From positions 1 to 55,100 of IMG/VR virus record IMGVR_UViG_3300030328_000649: a stretch of DNA of 55,100 nucleotides; one strand, written 5' to 3'. The notes under the pieces are model-generated. The model ran no database searches and was not told the DNA's origin. It saw only the letters and a list, made by a program, of their open reading frames with translations. Each line of letters begins with the position of its first letter. Within the stretch, counting starts at the first letter, position 1. The translations under genes and the position numbers were made by a program. The stretch comes from a virus. Below, piece by piece: positions 32,554-40,132 of this stretch.

Positions 32554-32959
32554 AAGAAAACCTAGAAAGATACGACCAAAAGAAAAAGGATTACCTAAAG
32601 GTTATGATAGTAAGTGGGAGTATGATTTACATAAAGGTATATTAAGTAATTGGAATCATCATGGTAAAATGATTGATTACATTATTGAAAAGAAATATGA
32701 ACCAGACTTTACAAAAGATAAAATTATTATCGAAGCTAAAGGTAGGTTCTGGGATCATGCAGAGTATAGTAAGTATGTTTGGATTAGAAAGTCTTTACCG
32801 AAAACAATGGAACTTGTGTTCGTCTTTCAAAAACCTTACGCACCTATGCCTGCCGCAAAGAAAAGAAAAGATGGAACAAAAAGAACACACGCTGAATGGG
32901 CTGAGTCTAATGGTTTTACATGGTACTCAGAAGAAACTTTACCAGAGGAGTTAAAATAA
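32546..32959 (+). CDS. Endonuclease I, Holliday junction resolvase (T7 gp3-like)
   Basis: 137 aa. Active-site residues line up with T7 endonuclease I (Glu20, Asp55, Glu65, Lys67): here Glu25 (SKWEYDLHK), Asp54 (YEPDF), Glu63 and Lys65 (IIIEAKGRFW). The rest also fits: SKYVWIRKSLPKTMELVFVF and HAEWAESNGFTWYSEETLPE. It cuts branched DNA before packaging. The N-terminus is basic (MARRKPRKIRPKEKG). The stop overlaps the next ATG (TAATG). Confidence 0.9.
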   Translation: MARRKPRKIRPKEKGLPKGYDSKWEYDLHKGILSNWNHHGKMIDYIIEKKYEPDFTKDKIIIEAKGRFWDHAEYSKYVWIRKSLPKTMELVFVFQKPYAPMPAAKKRKDGTKRTHAEWAESNGFTWYSEETLPEELK

Positions 32960-33255
32960 TGGTTGATTATAAATTCAACGAAGATAATACAATAAAACAA
33001 ATAAAAAGATATGTAGATAAAACATACGAAAGACACTATGCTAATGAAAAGTATCAAGCAACAGACATGATCATTGATGCAGGACATGGTGATGGTTTTT
33101 GTATGGGTAATATTATGAAGTATGCTATGCGTTATGGTAAGAAACCTGATCCTGTTACTGGAGATTACAAAAATCAAGGAGACTTATTAAAGATTATACA
33201 CTACGCTATAATAGCTATACACTTATGGGTAGAGGAGAAAACAAATGCTAAGTAG
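32959..33255 (+). CDS. 98-aa DUF3310-like protein
   Basis: ATG 32959 (overlapping the previous stop) is preferred to an in-frame ATG at 32920 inside the endonuclease gene. The segment GNIMKYAMRYGKK followed by DLLKIIHYAIIAIH is the signature of DUF3310-type phage proteins, sometimes annotated nucleotide kinase without proof. Small helical protein near nucleotide metabolism genes. Confidence 0.75.
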   Translation: MVDYKFNEDNTIKQIKRYVDKTYERHYANEKYQATDMIIDAGHGDGFCMGNIMKYAMRYGKKPDPVTGDYKNQGDLLKIIHYAIIAIHLWVEEKTNAK

Positions 33256-33535
33256 ATTATTATATATGATTCCGTTTTTCGGTATGGTAATAGGTTCATA
33301 TTTTATATGGACTGCAGATATTAGAGCAGCAATTATAATGGCAGGGTTAGCTCTAACACAAAGTTTAATATGCTTTACTTATCTTATAGTACAAATCGCA
33401 AACAACGGAACAGATGGAACATTAGAAGTAGAAGTACAGTTATGGGATGCGTTGATGCCGATCATATTCTTAATGTTATCTTCTACAATATTTTTATTAT
33501 TAACAACACAATTCGCAGAGACATTTTTAATATGA
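33245..33535 (+). CDS. 96-aa membrane protein, three spans
   Basis: MLSRLLYMIPFFGMVIGSYF, AAIIMAGLALTQSLICFTYL and ALMPIIFLMLSSTIFLLLTT form three membrane helices. It overlaps both neighbours (11 nt upstream, 4 nt downstream). It could be a holin or antiholin by topology, but its place in the nucleotide block and not the lysis block argues against it. Function unknown. Confidence 0.65.
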   Translation: MLSRLLYMIPFFGMVIGSYFIWTADIRAAIIMAGLALTQSLICFTYLIVQIANNGTDGTLEVEVQLWDALMPIIFLMLSSTIFLLLTTQFAETFLI

Positions 33536-35463
33536 GTACAGAACAAAATAATGTAGGACTACCTACAAACTATCAACAGTTTATACATCTTAGTAGATAT
33601 GCTAGATGGAATGAAGAACAACAACGTAGAGAAACTTGGAACGAAACAGTCTCTCGATACTTTGATTTCTTTGAAACACATCTTAAAGAAAACCACAACT
33701 TAAGTAAGTCACAGTTTGATGAGACTAGAAAGTACTTAGAGAAAGCTGTACTGTATCTAAACATTATGCCAAGCATGAGAGCATTGATGTCAGCAGGTAC
33801 AGCATTACAAAAAGATAATGTTGCAGGATTTAACTGTAGCTATGTAGCTGTAGATAATGTCAGAGCTTTTGATGAAACATTATACATACTTATGTGTGGT
33901 ACTGGTGTTGGGTTTAGTGTTGAGCGTCAATACATAAATCAATTACCAGATCTTCCAGAAGATTTGTTTCCTACTGATACAGTTATTAAGGTAGCTGACT
34001 CTAAGATTGGGTGGGCAAAAGCATATAAAGAATTATTATCCTTGCTTTATGCAGGACAAATACCTACATGGGATGTATCTAACATCAGACCTTATGGTGC
34101 TAGACTTAAAACATTTGGTGGTCGTGCTAGTGGTCCTGCTCCGCTTGAAGAGTTATTTGATTTTACTATCAACATATTCCGTGATGCTATTACAAAAGGA
34201 CAGCGTAAGCTAGTGTCCATAGATTGCCATGATTTGATGTGTAAGGTCGCAGAAGTGGTAGTCGTAGGTGGAGTAAGGCGAAGTGCTTTAATCTCTCTCA
34301 GCAACCTCTCAGACAACCGTATGCGTAATGCTAAGTCAGGTGCATGGTGGGAAGATAATCAGCAGAGAGCTTTGTCTAATAACTCTGTATCTTACACAGA
34401 TGCTGCAGAAACTGGTGCATTTATGCGTGAATGGTTATCACTATATGAATCTAAAAGTGGTGAACGTGGTATCTTTAATCGTCAAGCAGCAGAGAAACAA
34501 GCTGCTAAGAACGGAAGAAGAGAAGAGTATAAACATTTCGGATGTAATCCATGTAGTGAAATCATCCTACGCAACAAACAGTTCTGTAATTTAACTGAGG
34601 TTGTTGTTAGACCTGACGATAATGAAGATACTTTAATAGCTAAAGTAAAAGCTGCTACAGTTCTTGGTACGTTTCAAGCTACGCTTACAAACTTTAGATA
34701 CTTGACAAGTAAGTGGAAACATAATACAGAAGAAGAATCTTTACTTGGTGTATCTCTTACAGGGATCATGGATAATAAAGATATGATAAATGGTAAAATA
34801 GATTTAGATAAATTAAAAAATGTATCTATTGATTTAAATAAAGTATGGGCTAAGAAGCTAGGTATTCCCCAATCAGCCGCCATAACTTGTGTCAAACCTA
34901 GTGGAACAGTTAGCCAACTGGTCGATAGTGCTTCTGGTATTCACACTAGACATAGCCCATACTACCTTCGTACAGTAAGAGCAGATAAAAAAGATCCTTT
35001 AGCTAAGATGATGGTTGATGCAGGAGTATACCATGAAGATGATCTTACTAAACCAGAACATACTTTGGTATTTTACTTTCCAATGAAAAGTCCTAAAGGT
35101 GCGTTGACTAGAAAAGATTTGTCAGCTACTGAACACTTAGAAGTCTGGAAAGATTATCAAGATAAGTGGTGTGAACATAAACCCTCTGTAACTATCTCAG
35201 TCAAAGAAGATGAATGGTTAGAAGTAGGTGCTTGGGTATATAAAAACTTTGATGATATATCGGGTATCTCTTTTCTTCCATACTCAGATCACTCATACAA
35301 GCAAGCTCCCTATCAGGAGATAACTTACAATGAGTATAGGAAATGGCTAAAGAAAACTACTGACACAGTTGATTGGTCAAAGATTACTGAATATGAAACA
35401 GAAGATAATACTGAAAATACTAAAGAGCTTGCGTGTAGTGCAGGTACATGTGAGATTATTTAA
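33532..35463 (+). CDS. nrdJ: Ribonucleotide reductase, class II (B12-dependent)
   Basis: 643 aa from ATG 33532, which overlaps the previous stop (ATGA); a longer frame from 33370 only runs through the membrane-protein gene. Motifs of the monomeric adenosylcobalamin type: GFNCSYV (Cys102), NPCSEI (Cys341, Glu343), CVKPSGTVSQLVDSASGIHT, and a C-terminal CSAGTC pair for redox relay. It makes dNTPs (from NTPs in the monomeric type) and needs host vitamin B12. Class II is usual in marine podophages. All catalytic residues are present. Confidence 0.93.
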   Translation: MSTEQNNVGLPTNYQQFIHLSRYARWNEEQQRRETWNETVSRYFDFFETHLKENHNLSKSQFDETRKYLEKAVLYLNIMPSMRALMSAGTALQKDNVAGFNCSYVAVDNVRAFDETLYILMCGTGVGFSVERQYINQLPDLPEDLFPTDTVIKVADSKIGWAKAYKELLSLLYAGQIPTWDVSNIRPYGARLKTFGGRASGPAPLEELFDFTINIFRDAITKGQRKLVSIDCHDLMCKVAEVVVVGGVRRSALISLSNLSDNRMRNAKSGAWWEDNQQRALSNNSVSYTDAAETGAFMREWLSLYESKSGERGIFNRQAAEKQAAKNGRREEYKHFGCNPCSEIILRNKQFCNLTEVVVRPDDNEDTLIAKVKAATVLGTFQATLTNFRYLTSKWKHNTEEESLLGVSLTGIMDNKDMINGKIDLDKLKNVSIDLNKVWAKKLGIPQSAAITCVKPSGTVSQLVDSASGIHTRHSPYYLRTVRADKKDPLAKMMVDAGVYHEDDLTKPEHTLVFYFPMKSPKGALTRKDLSATEHLEVWKDYQDKWCEHKPSVTISVKEDEWLEVGAWVYKNFDDISGISFLPYSDHSYKQAPYQEITYNEYRKWLKKTTDTVDWSKITEYETEDNTENTKELACSAGTCEII

Positions 35464-35687
35464 TGCCTAAGAAAACCGAAGCAAACTTAATAAGTTTTAA
35501 AGTCCTCCTCAACAGAGACAATCAATTAATAACTGAACTTTCAATGCTCCCTGAGAAACATATTGATAGATTGTTTCATGTTGACGAGGCTTGGATAATC
35601 CGTAATGTAATAAAGAAAAGCAAAGATAAACTTTTCAATTTGCACGATCACTTACAAGGTGAACTGCAAGCATTACAGGATAGATGA
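35463..35687 (+). CDS. 74-aa helical protein
   Basis: ATG overlaps the previous stop (TAATG). MPKKTEANLISFKVLLNRDN then helices (HIDRLFHVDEAWIIRNVIKK; SKDKLFNLHDHLQGELQALQ). Last gene of the rightward operon. It ends 3 nt from the convergent hsp20 stop with no terminator between. Function unknown. Confidence 0.65.
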   Translation: MPKKTEANLISFKVLLNRDNQLITELSMLPEKHIDRLFHVDEAWIIRNVIKKSKDKLFNLHDHLQGELQALQDR

Positions 35688-35690
35688 TAC

Positions 35691-36134
35691 CTATTTAATC
35701 TTTATAGATACAGGTTTGTCTTCTTCTGGAACAATACGTTCCATTTTAATAGTCAACATTCCATCTTTAAGTTTAGCATCTTTGATTTCAATATCATCAG
35801 CAAGATTGAAACTTCTTTTAAAGTTTCTATTTGCTATACCTCTGTGAAGAGTTTGAAAATCAGCAGGATAGTTTTCATTATTTTTATCTATTGAAGAACC
35901 TTTAATTGTTAATGTATTTTTTTCTTGAACAACATCTAAGTCTTCTTTAGATATACCTGCAACTGCCATCTTAAGTTCATAAGTATTTTCTTTCTTGGTC
36001 ATGTTGTAAGGGGGATAACCTGAACCTCTGTCAATATTTTGCAAGCGATACATGTCGTTGAACAAAGCATCGAATCCAATAAATGAGTTTGAGAATATAG
36101 GTTTAGTGAGGTCTAATAAGAATTTATTAGTCAT
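35691..36134 (-). CDS. Small heat-shock protein (Hsp20 / IbpA-like)
   Basis: 147 aa. The alpha-crystallin domain begins YPPYNMTKKENTYELKMAVA, continues GISKEDLDVVQEKNTLTIKG, and ends GMLTIKMERIVPEEDKPVSI with the IXI-like tail ISIKIK. The N-terminal arm (FIGFDALFNDMYRLQN) is IbpA-like. It holds unfolded proteins, and hsp20 genes are frequent in marine phages. It is a single-gene unit with a perfect promoter and a leader with a thermometer-like hairpin. It runs opposite to the genes on its downstream side. Confidence 0.93.
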   Translation of the reverse strand: MTNKFLLDLTKPIFSNSFIGFDALFNDMYRLQNIDRGSGYPPYNMTKKENTYELKMAVAGISKEDLDVVQEKNTLTIKGSSIDKNNENYPADFQTLHRGIANRNFKRSFNLADDIEIKDAKLKDGMLTIKMERIVPEEDKPVSIKIK

Positions 36135-36141
36135 AGTATTT

Positions 36142-36162
36142 ACTCCTTTTTATTAAGCAAGT
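36142..36162 (-). promoter_or_regulatory. ROSE-like RNA thermometer over the hsp20 ribosome site
   Basis: On the minus strand ACTTGCTT (36162-36155) pairs with AAGGAGT (36148-36142) through 7 bp with one bulged G and a 6-nt loop (AATAAA). The sequence T-T-G-C-T opposite AGGA with a bulged G is the conserved core of ROSE thermometers found before ibpA-type genes in proteobacteria. The ATG follows 7 nt later. A second hairpin ATTGGTG / CGCCAAT lies upstream in the leader. Heat would open the weak stem and free the ribosome site. Confidence 0.72.
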
Positions 36163-36206
36163 GTTATTGTTATTATTGGCGCACATTATGCCACACCAAT
36201 ACTTAT

Positions 36207-36235
36207 ATTATAAGGTCATATTTAAACTTTGTCAA
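36207..36235 (-). promoter_or_regulatory. Perfect sigma-70 promoter of hsp20
   Basis: TTGACA (36235-36230), a 17-nt spacer, TATAAT (36212-36207) on the minus strand. Expected start near 36200, leader about 66 nt. It allows expression of hsp20 apart from the late genes. Confidence 0.92.
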
Positions 36236-36243
36236 GTTTTTTT

Positions 36244-37395
36244 TTAACTTCCTTGACGTATTGTTATTGTAGAACTGCTTCCACCATTTGTAGTAATCTG
36301 ATTTACTTTACCTTCTTGTTCTATTGTTATGTTGTATGATCCTGCTTTATCTACTTTCATTTCTAACGTATCTTCTATAGCTCTTAGAAACTTTAAATGC
36401 GTATCAGTTATGAAGGTACTTATCTGTGTGTCACTATCGTATCCTACTGCTGTACCTTTTACTCCGTCAGCCGATAAAGATTTCTCAGCTTTACTAAGTT
36501 CATCAACCTCTTGTATCACATCAAGAAGATCTTCTAAAAAATTACCTGCTAGATAATCTATGTCTAGCTCTGTGTATTCTAATTCGTTATCTTTTAGTTC
36601 GTCTGTGTCAAGCTCGTTAAAGTCTAACAAGTCTACATCAAGTATGTTATCTGCTACTGTGTTACCTTCATCTGATTCTGATTCTTCTCTTTGAGGTGGA
36701 TTAACAATTAACATATTATCAATCATGTCTAAAGTTAAATCTAATATTACTGCTGGTGTTGGAGCTGTCTCAAAGTTATAAACAGTTGTAGCTTCATAAG
36801 GTCTATTTAATATAACTTGACCTAATGCAGTATTAACTGTTATTTCACCGCTTGCATCACCGAACTCGTCTGGTAAAAGTATTACCAAAGCTTCTCCAGT
36901 TTCTTTTACAGTTATTGTAAAGTCTGTACCTCTTATTCCAATAGTAGCAGCATGTGTCCTTACAGTAATGTTGTCGTTAGGTATACGTTTCTTTTTACTG
37001 GATATAAATCTACCAGTACCCTTAACAAAATTAAGAGCCATACTAGACTTACTTGGATTAGGATCAAACACAAACTCATCAATAATAACATTACTGTGTT
37101 CTGTTAAACGTATGGTAGTTTCATCCCTAAACGTAACACCCATCCTGCCTTTAGCAGTTTCAAGTTTATCCATAGCATTAAGAGAAAAGTCTATTGAACT
37201 TTCGTATGGTTTGTCTCTTACTACTCTGGTGTTTCCGTTTAGTTCTGTAATACTTCCTATATCAACATCCAACTGCTGTGCCTTGATCGTCCTGATTAAC
37301 GCATACTGTTCCGTTGTTTCCGTCAGACACAATGCGCAACCAATCATTATCCAAAGTAGACTGTTGATCCACCGCAAACGACCTTGAGTTACCAT
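36244..37395 (-). CDS. FecR-domain protein with curlin-like tail
   Basis: 383 aa if started at ATG 37395; an upstream ATG at 37467 is also in frame. The chosen start gives a plausible signal segment (RLRWINSLLWIMIGCALCL). A FecR-type domain follows: DVDIGSITELNGNTRVVRD, FRDETTIRLTEHSNVIIDEF, and RTHAATIGIRGTDFTITVKE. The middle is acidic (LDVDLLDFNELDTDELKDNE). The last 30 residues (ITIEQEGKVNQITTNG, then TITIRQGS) read like one curlin repeat pair. The start overlaps the curlin-like gene by 134 nt. It may anchor or nucleate the curlin-like protein; this is inference. Confidence 0.75.
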   Translation of the reverse strand: MVTQGRLRWINSLLWIMIGCALCLTETTEQYALIRTIKAQQLDVDIGSITELNGNTRVVRDKPYESSIDFSLNAMDKLETAKGRMGVTFRDETTIRLTEHSNVIIDEFVFDPNPSKSSMALNFVKGTGRFISSKKKRIPNDNITVRTHAATIGIRGTDFTITVKETGEALVILLPDEFGDASGEITVNTALGQVILNRPYEATTVYNFETAPTPAVILDLTLDMIDNMLIVNPPQREESESDEGNTVADNILDVDLLDFNELDTDELKDNELEYTELDIDYLAGNFLEDLLDVIQEVDELSKAEKSLSADGVKGTAVGYDSDTQISTFITDTHLKFLRAIEDTLEMKVDKAGSYNITIEQEGKVNQITTNGGSSSTITIRQGS

Positions 37396-37969
37396 CGTGT
37401 TCCAACTTGAAATAACCGCCTGCATATCCATCTCCATCATAGTTAACTGTGTTACTATCTCCATCAAGATCTATGTAGTTTGTAGCTGAGTCTACATCTA
37501 AATCAATATTAAGAGTATTTGAATCTCCTTGTACTATAGTATCTATGTCTGCTCCACTAGATAAACTGTTAGTCGCTAGATCAAGAGTAAATGTATTTGT
37601 ATTACCATCAACATCTACGTTTACATTTGCATTGTCTGCTGAGTAAGTATTAGTAGGATCAACTTGTATAGTAAAACTATTTGTATCTCCGTCAAAATCA
37701 AATATACCAGTAAAGGTATCTGAGTTTATATCACCAAGCATCTTGTTGTTGTTACCTATTTGATTTACATCTAGCGTCATTGTAGTACCATCAAGATCAA
37801 ATGGAGTCATAGATCCATGTGTTGATAATAGTCCACCTATTATGTTACCGCTTCCAAGTTGTTCTAAATCTATGTTAGCTGTCGCACCGACTTGATCTAC
37901 ATAGATCTCATTATCATCAGCTATTACGCTACATGATATAAGTAACAATAAGCTAATTAGTTTCTTCAT
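37262..37969 (-). CDS. Curlin-like secreted repeat protein
   Basis: 235 aa. Signal peptide MKKLISLLLLISCSVIA followed by DDNE. The mature part has Q-x-G-x-x-N motifs typical of curlin (VDQVGATANIDLEQLGSGN, LDVNQIGNNNKM), then about six strand-turn repeats centred on DG(D/N)-x-N (DGDTNSFTIQV, DGNTNTFTLDL, QGDSNTLNIDL, DGDSNTVNYDG, DGNSRSFAVDQ). The end has two Cys (VCVNQDDQGTAVGC). It is probably exported by the adjacent CsgG-like pore. Its ATG overlaps the CsgG stop region by 17 nt. It is more acidic than E. coli CsgA, so fibre formation is not certain. Confidence 0.78.
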   Translation of the reverse strand: MKKLISLLLLISCSVIADDNEIYVDQVGATANIDLEQLGSGNIIGGLLSTHGSMTPFDLDGTTMTLDVNQIGNNNKMLGDINSDTFTGIFDFDGDTNSFTIQVDPTNTYSADNANVNVDVDGNTNTFTLDLATNSLSSGADIDTIVQGDSNTLNIDLDVDSATNYIDLDGDSNTVNYDGDGYAGGYFKLEHDGNSRSFAVDQQSTLDNDWLRIVSDGNNGTVCVNQDDQGTAVGC

Positions 37970-38774
37970 ATTCCCAATACCCCCTGATTATTCCTGTTTT
38001 AATTATTTCTAACACACCTTCTTCTATTGCCTGTTGAAGAGCTATTGAACTTGATTCATTTTCTGATGCTCCTCCTTCTATCTCTACAAGCTCTGTTCCA
38101 TTAGAAACAAACCGAAACAAATCTTGAGAAAGTCCTACTGATATAACACTCTTACTAACTAACACTTCTACTAATACTTCTCCTGTTGAAACAGAAACTA
38201 GCCTAAGTGAAATAGTTATTAAGTCTTCTCTGTACTCTTTACTTGAACCTATTCCCAAGTATCTAGCACCGATACCACCACTTCTAATATTAGAATCTAT
38301 TGAAATCACAGCACCCTGTACCAGTAATCCTGCCAGTAAAAGAGGTTTGACGCTGTTGTCCTCTTCAAAAGATTCCCTTGTACTGCGTATAAGTTGTCTT
38401 TCTTTAGTTAAACTGTCAAGACCTACACGTTCTGCTACTTGGAAAAACTTTCCATTAGCTGCGTGCTTTAAAGCTCTAATAAGAAAAGCTTCTGGTGCTT
38501 GTGTAATAGCTGTAGAAAATAAAGCAAACTGTCCGTTGCTTCTACGTTGTCCTGTTTGATCTTTAAAACTATTAGGATAAATAGCTATAACTGGTTTTCT
38601 TTTTGCAGCAGGTATGCTCTTTAATTCTTCTGATTGTAAATCTAATACAGAAGCTTTTTCAATAATAATATAAGGAAGACCACCTTCTTCTAATAACGAA
38701 CTGTATCTAGGCGCACAACTAGAAAGTAAAACTACCGATAGGAACAGTAATGCTAGTCGTACCTCCAGTTTCAT
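37953..38774 (-). CDS. csgG: CsgG-like outer-membrane curli export pore
   Basis: 273 aa from ATG 38774; an in-frame ATG at 38819 is less likely. Lipoprotein signal with lipobox LLSSC (MKLEVRLALLFLSVVLLSSC). Alignment by eye with E. coli CsgG: DQTGQ for DETGQ, LFSTAI for NFSTAV, ERVGLDSLTKERQLIRS for ERQGLQNLLNERKIIRA, SNIRSGGIGARYLGIGS for SNVKSGGVGARYFGIGA, VSTGEVL, and RGYWEY for RGLWDL. The family forms a nonameric pore. Of the known constriction residues (Tyr51, Asn55, Phe56) only the Phe seems kept. The start overlaps CsgF by 56 nt. Confidence 0.9.
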   Translation of the reverse strand: MKLEVRLALLFLSVVLLSSCAPRYSSLLEEGGLPYIIIEKASVLDLQSEELKSIPAAKRKPVIAIYPNSFKDQTGQRRSNGQFALFSTAITQAPEAFLIRALKHAANGKFFQVAERVGLDSLTKERQLIRSTRESFEEDNSVKPLLLAGLLVQGAVISIDSNIRSGGIGARYLGIGSSKEYREDLITISLRLVSVSTGEVLVEVLVSKSVISVGLSQDLFRFVSNGTELVEIEGGASENESSSIALQQAIEEGVLEIIKTGIIRGYWEYEETN

Positions 38775-39222
38775 CTGTAATCGTAAGCGTGATAAGCTCA
38801 TTTTCAACTTTGTATTCAATAGTGTTTCCCTCTAGCTCAAGTGAACCTGATGTTTGTGGTGTCTCTCCGAACAGTTGTTCTACCATTTGTCTCGATAGCT
38901 GTGCATAGATTCTGCTTTCTAGGTTTCTTATAAACCTTGCAAGTGTAGTGTTGTCTGCTTCTCTAGCTAACTCATCTTGATATGCTTCTATCTCTTCTTT
39001 AATATCTTTAACTCTTGTAGACTCTTGGTTTTCTATAGTAAGATAGTGACTTGATGTATTTATACCAGAGAAACTAGGACTTTTAAACTTGTAAAGTATT
39101 TCGTCAGCTTTTAATGCGTCACTAAAAAAAATTAACATAAACAAAAAAATAAAATTAAATACAAACAATAAATTAATAAGTGTATGTGCTGATATATTTT
39201 TAATCTTTTCTTTGATCTTCAC
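38719..39222 (-). CDS. csgF: CsgF-like curli assembly factor
   Basis: 167 aa. The signal peptide is long (hydrophobic residues 15-34), with cleavage expected after ALKA. The mature start DEILYKFKSPSFSG matches the CsgF head (TMTFQFRNPNFGG), the part that inserts into the CsgG channel. A helical middle (FIRNLESRIYAQLSRQMVEQ) and a beta end (ITLTITDETGGTTSITVPIG) also match the CsgF plan (LQLNVTDRKTGQTSTIQV). It precedes csgG as csgF does in enterics. It overlaps the upstream membrane-protein gene by 23 nt. Confidence 0.88.
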   Translation of the reverse strand: MKIKEKIKNISAHTLINLLFVFNFIFLFMLIFFSDALKADEILYKFKSPSFSGINTSSHYLTIENQESTRVKDIKEEIEAYQDELAREADNTTLARFIRNLESRIYAQLSRQMVEQLFGETPQTSGSLELEGNTIEYKVENELITLTITDETGGTTSITVPIGSFTF

Positions 39223-39550
39223 GGTCTGCTTTACTCACTTTATCTATTTCAATTAAGTTAGGAATACCTAACAAAGTTTTAAGAAGAACATCTTGTCTGA
39301 TGGTTTGATTATCTAAAGATCTAACCCGATCAATTAAAGCTACTATTATCCCATATTGAGAATCTAGTTTAGTGCTAAGTCTTTCTTCCATAGCATTAAG
39401 ACTAGCATCTACCTTTTCATCAACAACATCTATCTTCTTCTCCATACCGTCAATGATTTTATTTATAAGCTTCCAAATAAAGAAACCCAATCCTAGCGCA
39501 CTAGCAATCGGGAATCCTACTTGATTAATAAAGTCTATTGCTTCTTTCAT
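39200..39550 (-). CDS. 116-aa membrane-anchored coiled-coil protein
   Basis: MKEAIDFINQVGFPIASALG then LGFFIWKLI make one N-terminal membrane span. A coiled coil follows (DGMEKKIDVVDEKVDASLNA; MEERLSTKLDSQYGIIVALI), with a charged end. The layout resembles holin-like or lysis accessory proteins that sit near lysozyme in marine phages. A spanin-like role, bridging to the outer membrane, cannot be excluded since no spanin is seen. It overlaps both neighbours. Confidence 0.65.
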   Translation of the reverse strand: MKEAIDFINQVGFPIASALGLGFFIWKLINKIIDGMEKKIDVVDEKVDASLNAMEERLSTKLDSQYGIIVALIDRVRSLDNQTIRQDVLLKTLLGIPNLIEIDKVSKADREDQRKD

Positions 39551-39786
39551 TTACCTACTTTTTTCATAGCCTTTTTATGTGCGGTAGTAAACGTACTGCC
39601 TTCACGCATAAGTCTACGCATCATAGCCATGTGTTTAGATGTATGATGTACCGAGTGTTTCTTTAATGTTTCTTTTTGACGATCAGTAAGAGCTTTCTTT
39701 TTACTAACTTTCTTACCTTTCTTATATGTAGTTCTTTTACTAGGTCTGCCTACTTTAGAACCGTATGTACCTTTCCCTTGTGGCAT
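39547..39786 (-). CDS. 79-aa basic protein
   Basis: Very basic: MPQGKGTYGSKVGRPSKRTT, then KKALTDRQKETLKKHSVHHT and KHMAMMRRLMREGSTFTTAH. I recall closely similar proteins in many marine phages, always unassigned. An AT-hook-like GRP core near residue 13 suggests DNA contact. The stop overlaps the next start (ATGA). Confidence 0.72.
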   Translation of the reverse strand: MPQGKGTYGSKVGRPSKRTTYKKGKKVSKKKALTDRQKETLKKHSVHHTSKHMAMMRRLMREGSTFTTAHKKAMKKVGK

Positions 39787-39788
39787 GG

Positions 39789-39923
39789 CTACATCCTTTG
39801 TTTATAATCTTTGATTTGTTTCATCTCTTCTCTTAATTTTATTTGTTGCTTTCTAAAATTAAATTTTTCTTTATTTCTAACTTCTTGTCTTCTAGCTTGA
39901 TTTCTAAATCCGCCTTTTCTCAT
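39789..39923 (-). CDS. 44-aa basic peptide
   Basis: ATG at 39923 overlaps the previous stop (TGATG type); TAG at 39789-39791, 2 nt before the next ATG. MRKGGFRNQARRQEVRNKEK followed by a Lys/Arg/Gln-rich helix to the end. Junction style and spacing support it as a gene. Probable nucleic-acid-binding or virion peptide. Function unknown. Confidence 0.6.
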   Translation of the reverse strand: MRKGGFRNQARRQEVRNKEKFNFRKQQIKLREEMKQIKDYKQRM

Positions 39924-40132
39924 AACATTAAATCCTCTAATGCTTCTAATTTATCTTTAGCTTGTGCAAGTTTATCTAGTTGTTCATCCATAACTTCTAC
40001 AATGTCTGCGTGTTCTCCGACACCTACACTATTTTTAAAGTATACCGATAAGTTTGCTTCGGCTTTAGCTATTTCACCTTTGTATACAGCTCTTAAAGCT
40101 TTGTATTGAGGTGTATGATTTATATTAGTCAT
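39920..40132 (-). CDS. 70-aa helical protein
   Basis: MTNINHTPQYKALRAVYKGE, then IAKAEANLSVYFKNSVGVGE and a coiled-coil end (VEVMDEQLDKLAQAKDKLEA). It overlaps holin (8 nt) and the next peptide. Small helical proteins of this kind are common after holin in marine phages. Function unknown. Confidence 0.68.
   Translation of the reverse strand: MTNINHTPQYKALRAVYKGEIAKAEANLSVYFKNSVGVGEHADIVEVMDEQLDKLAQAKDKLEALEDLML

Noticed and set aside
33370-33531. 54-residue extension of ribonucleotide reductase
   Set aside because: It reads through the membrane-protein gene in another frame. ATG 33532 forms an ATGA junction and matches the family start.
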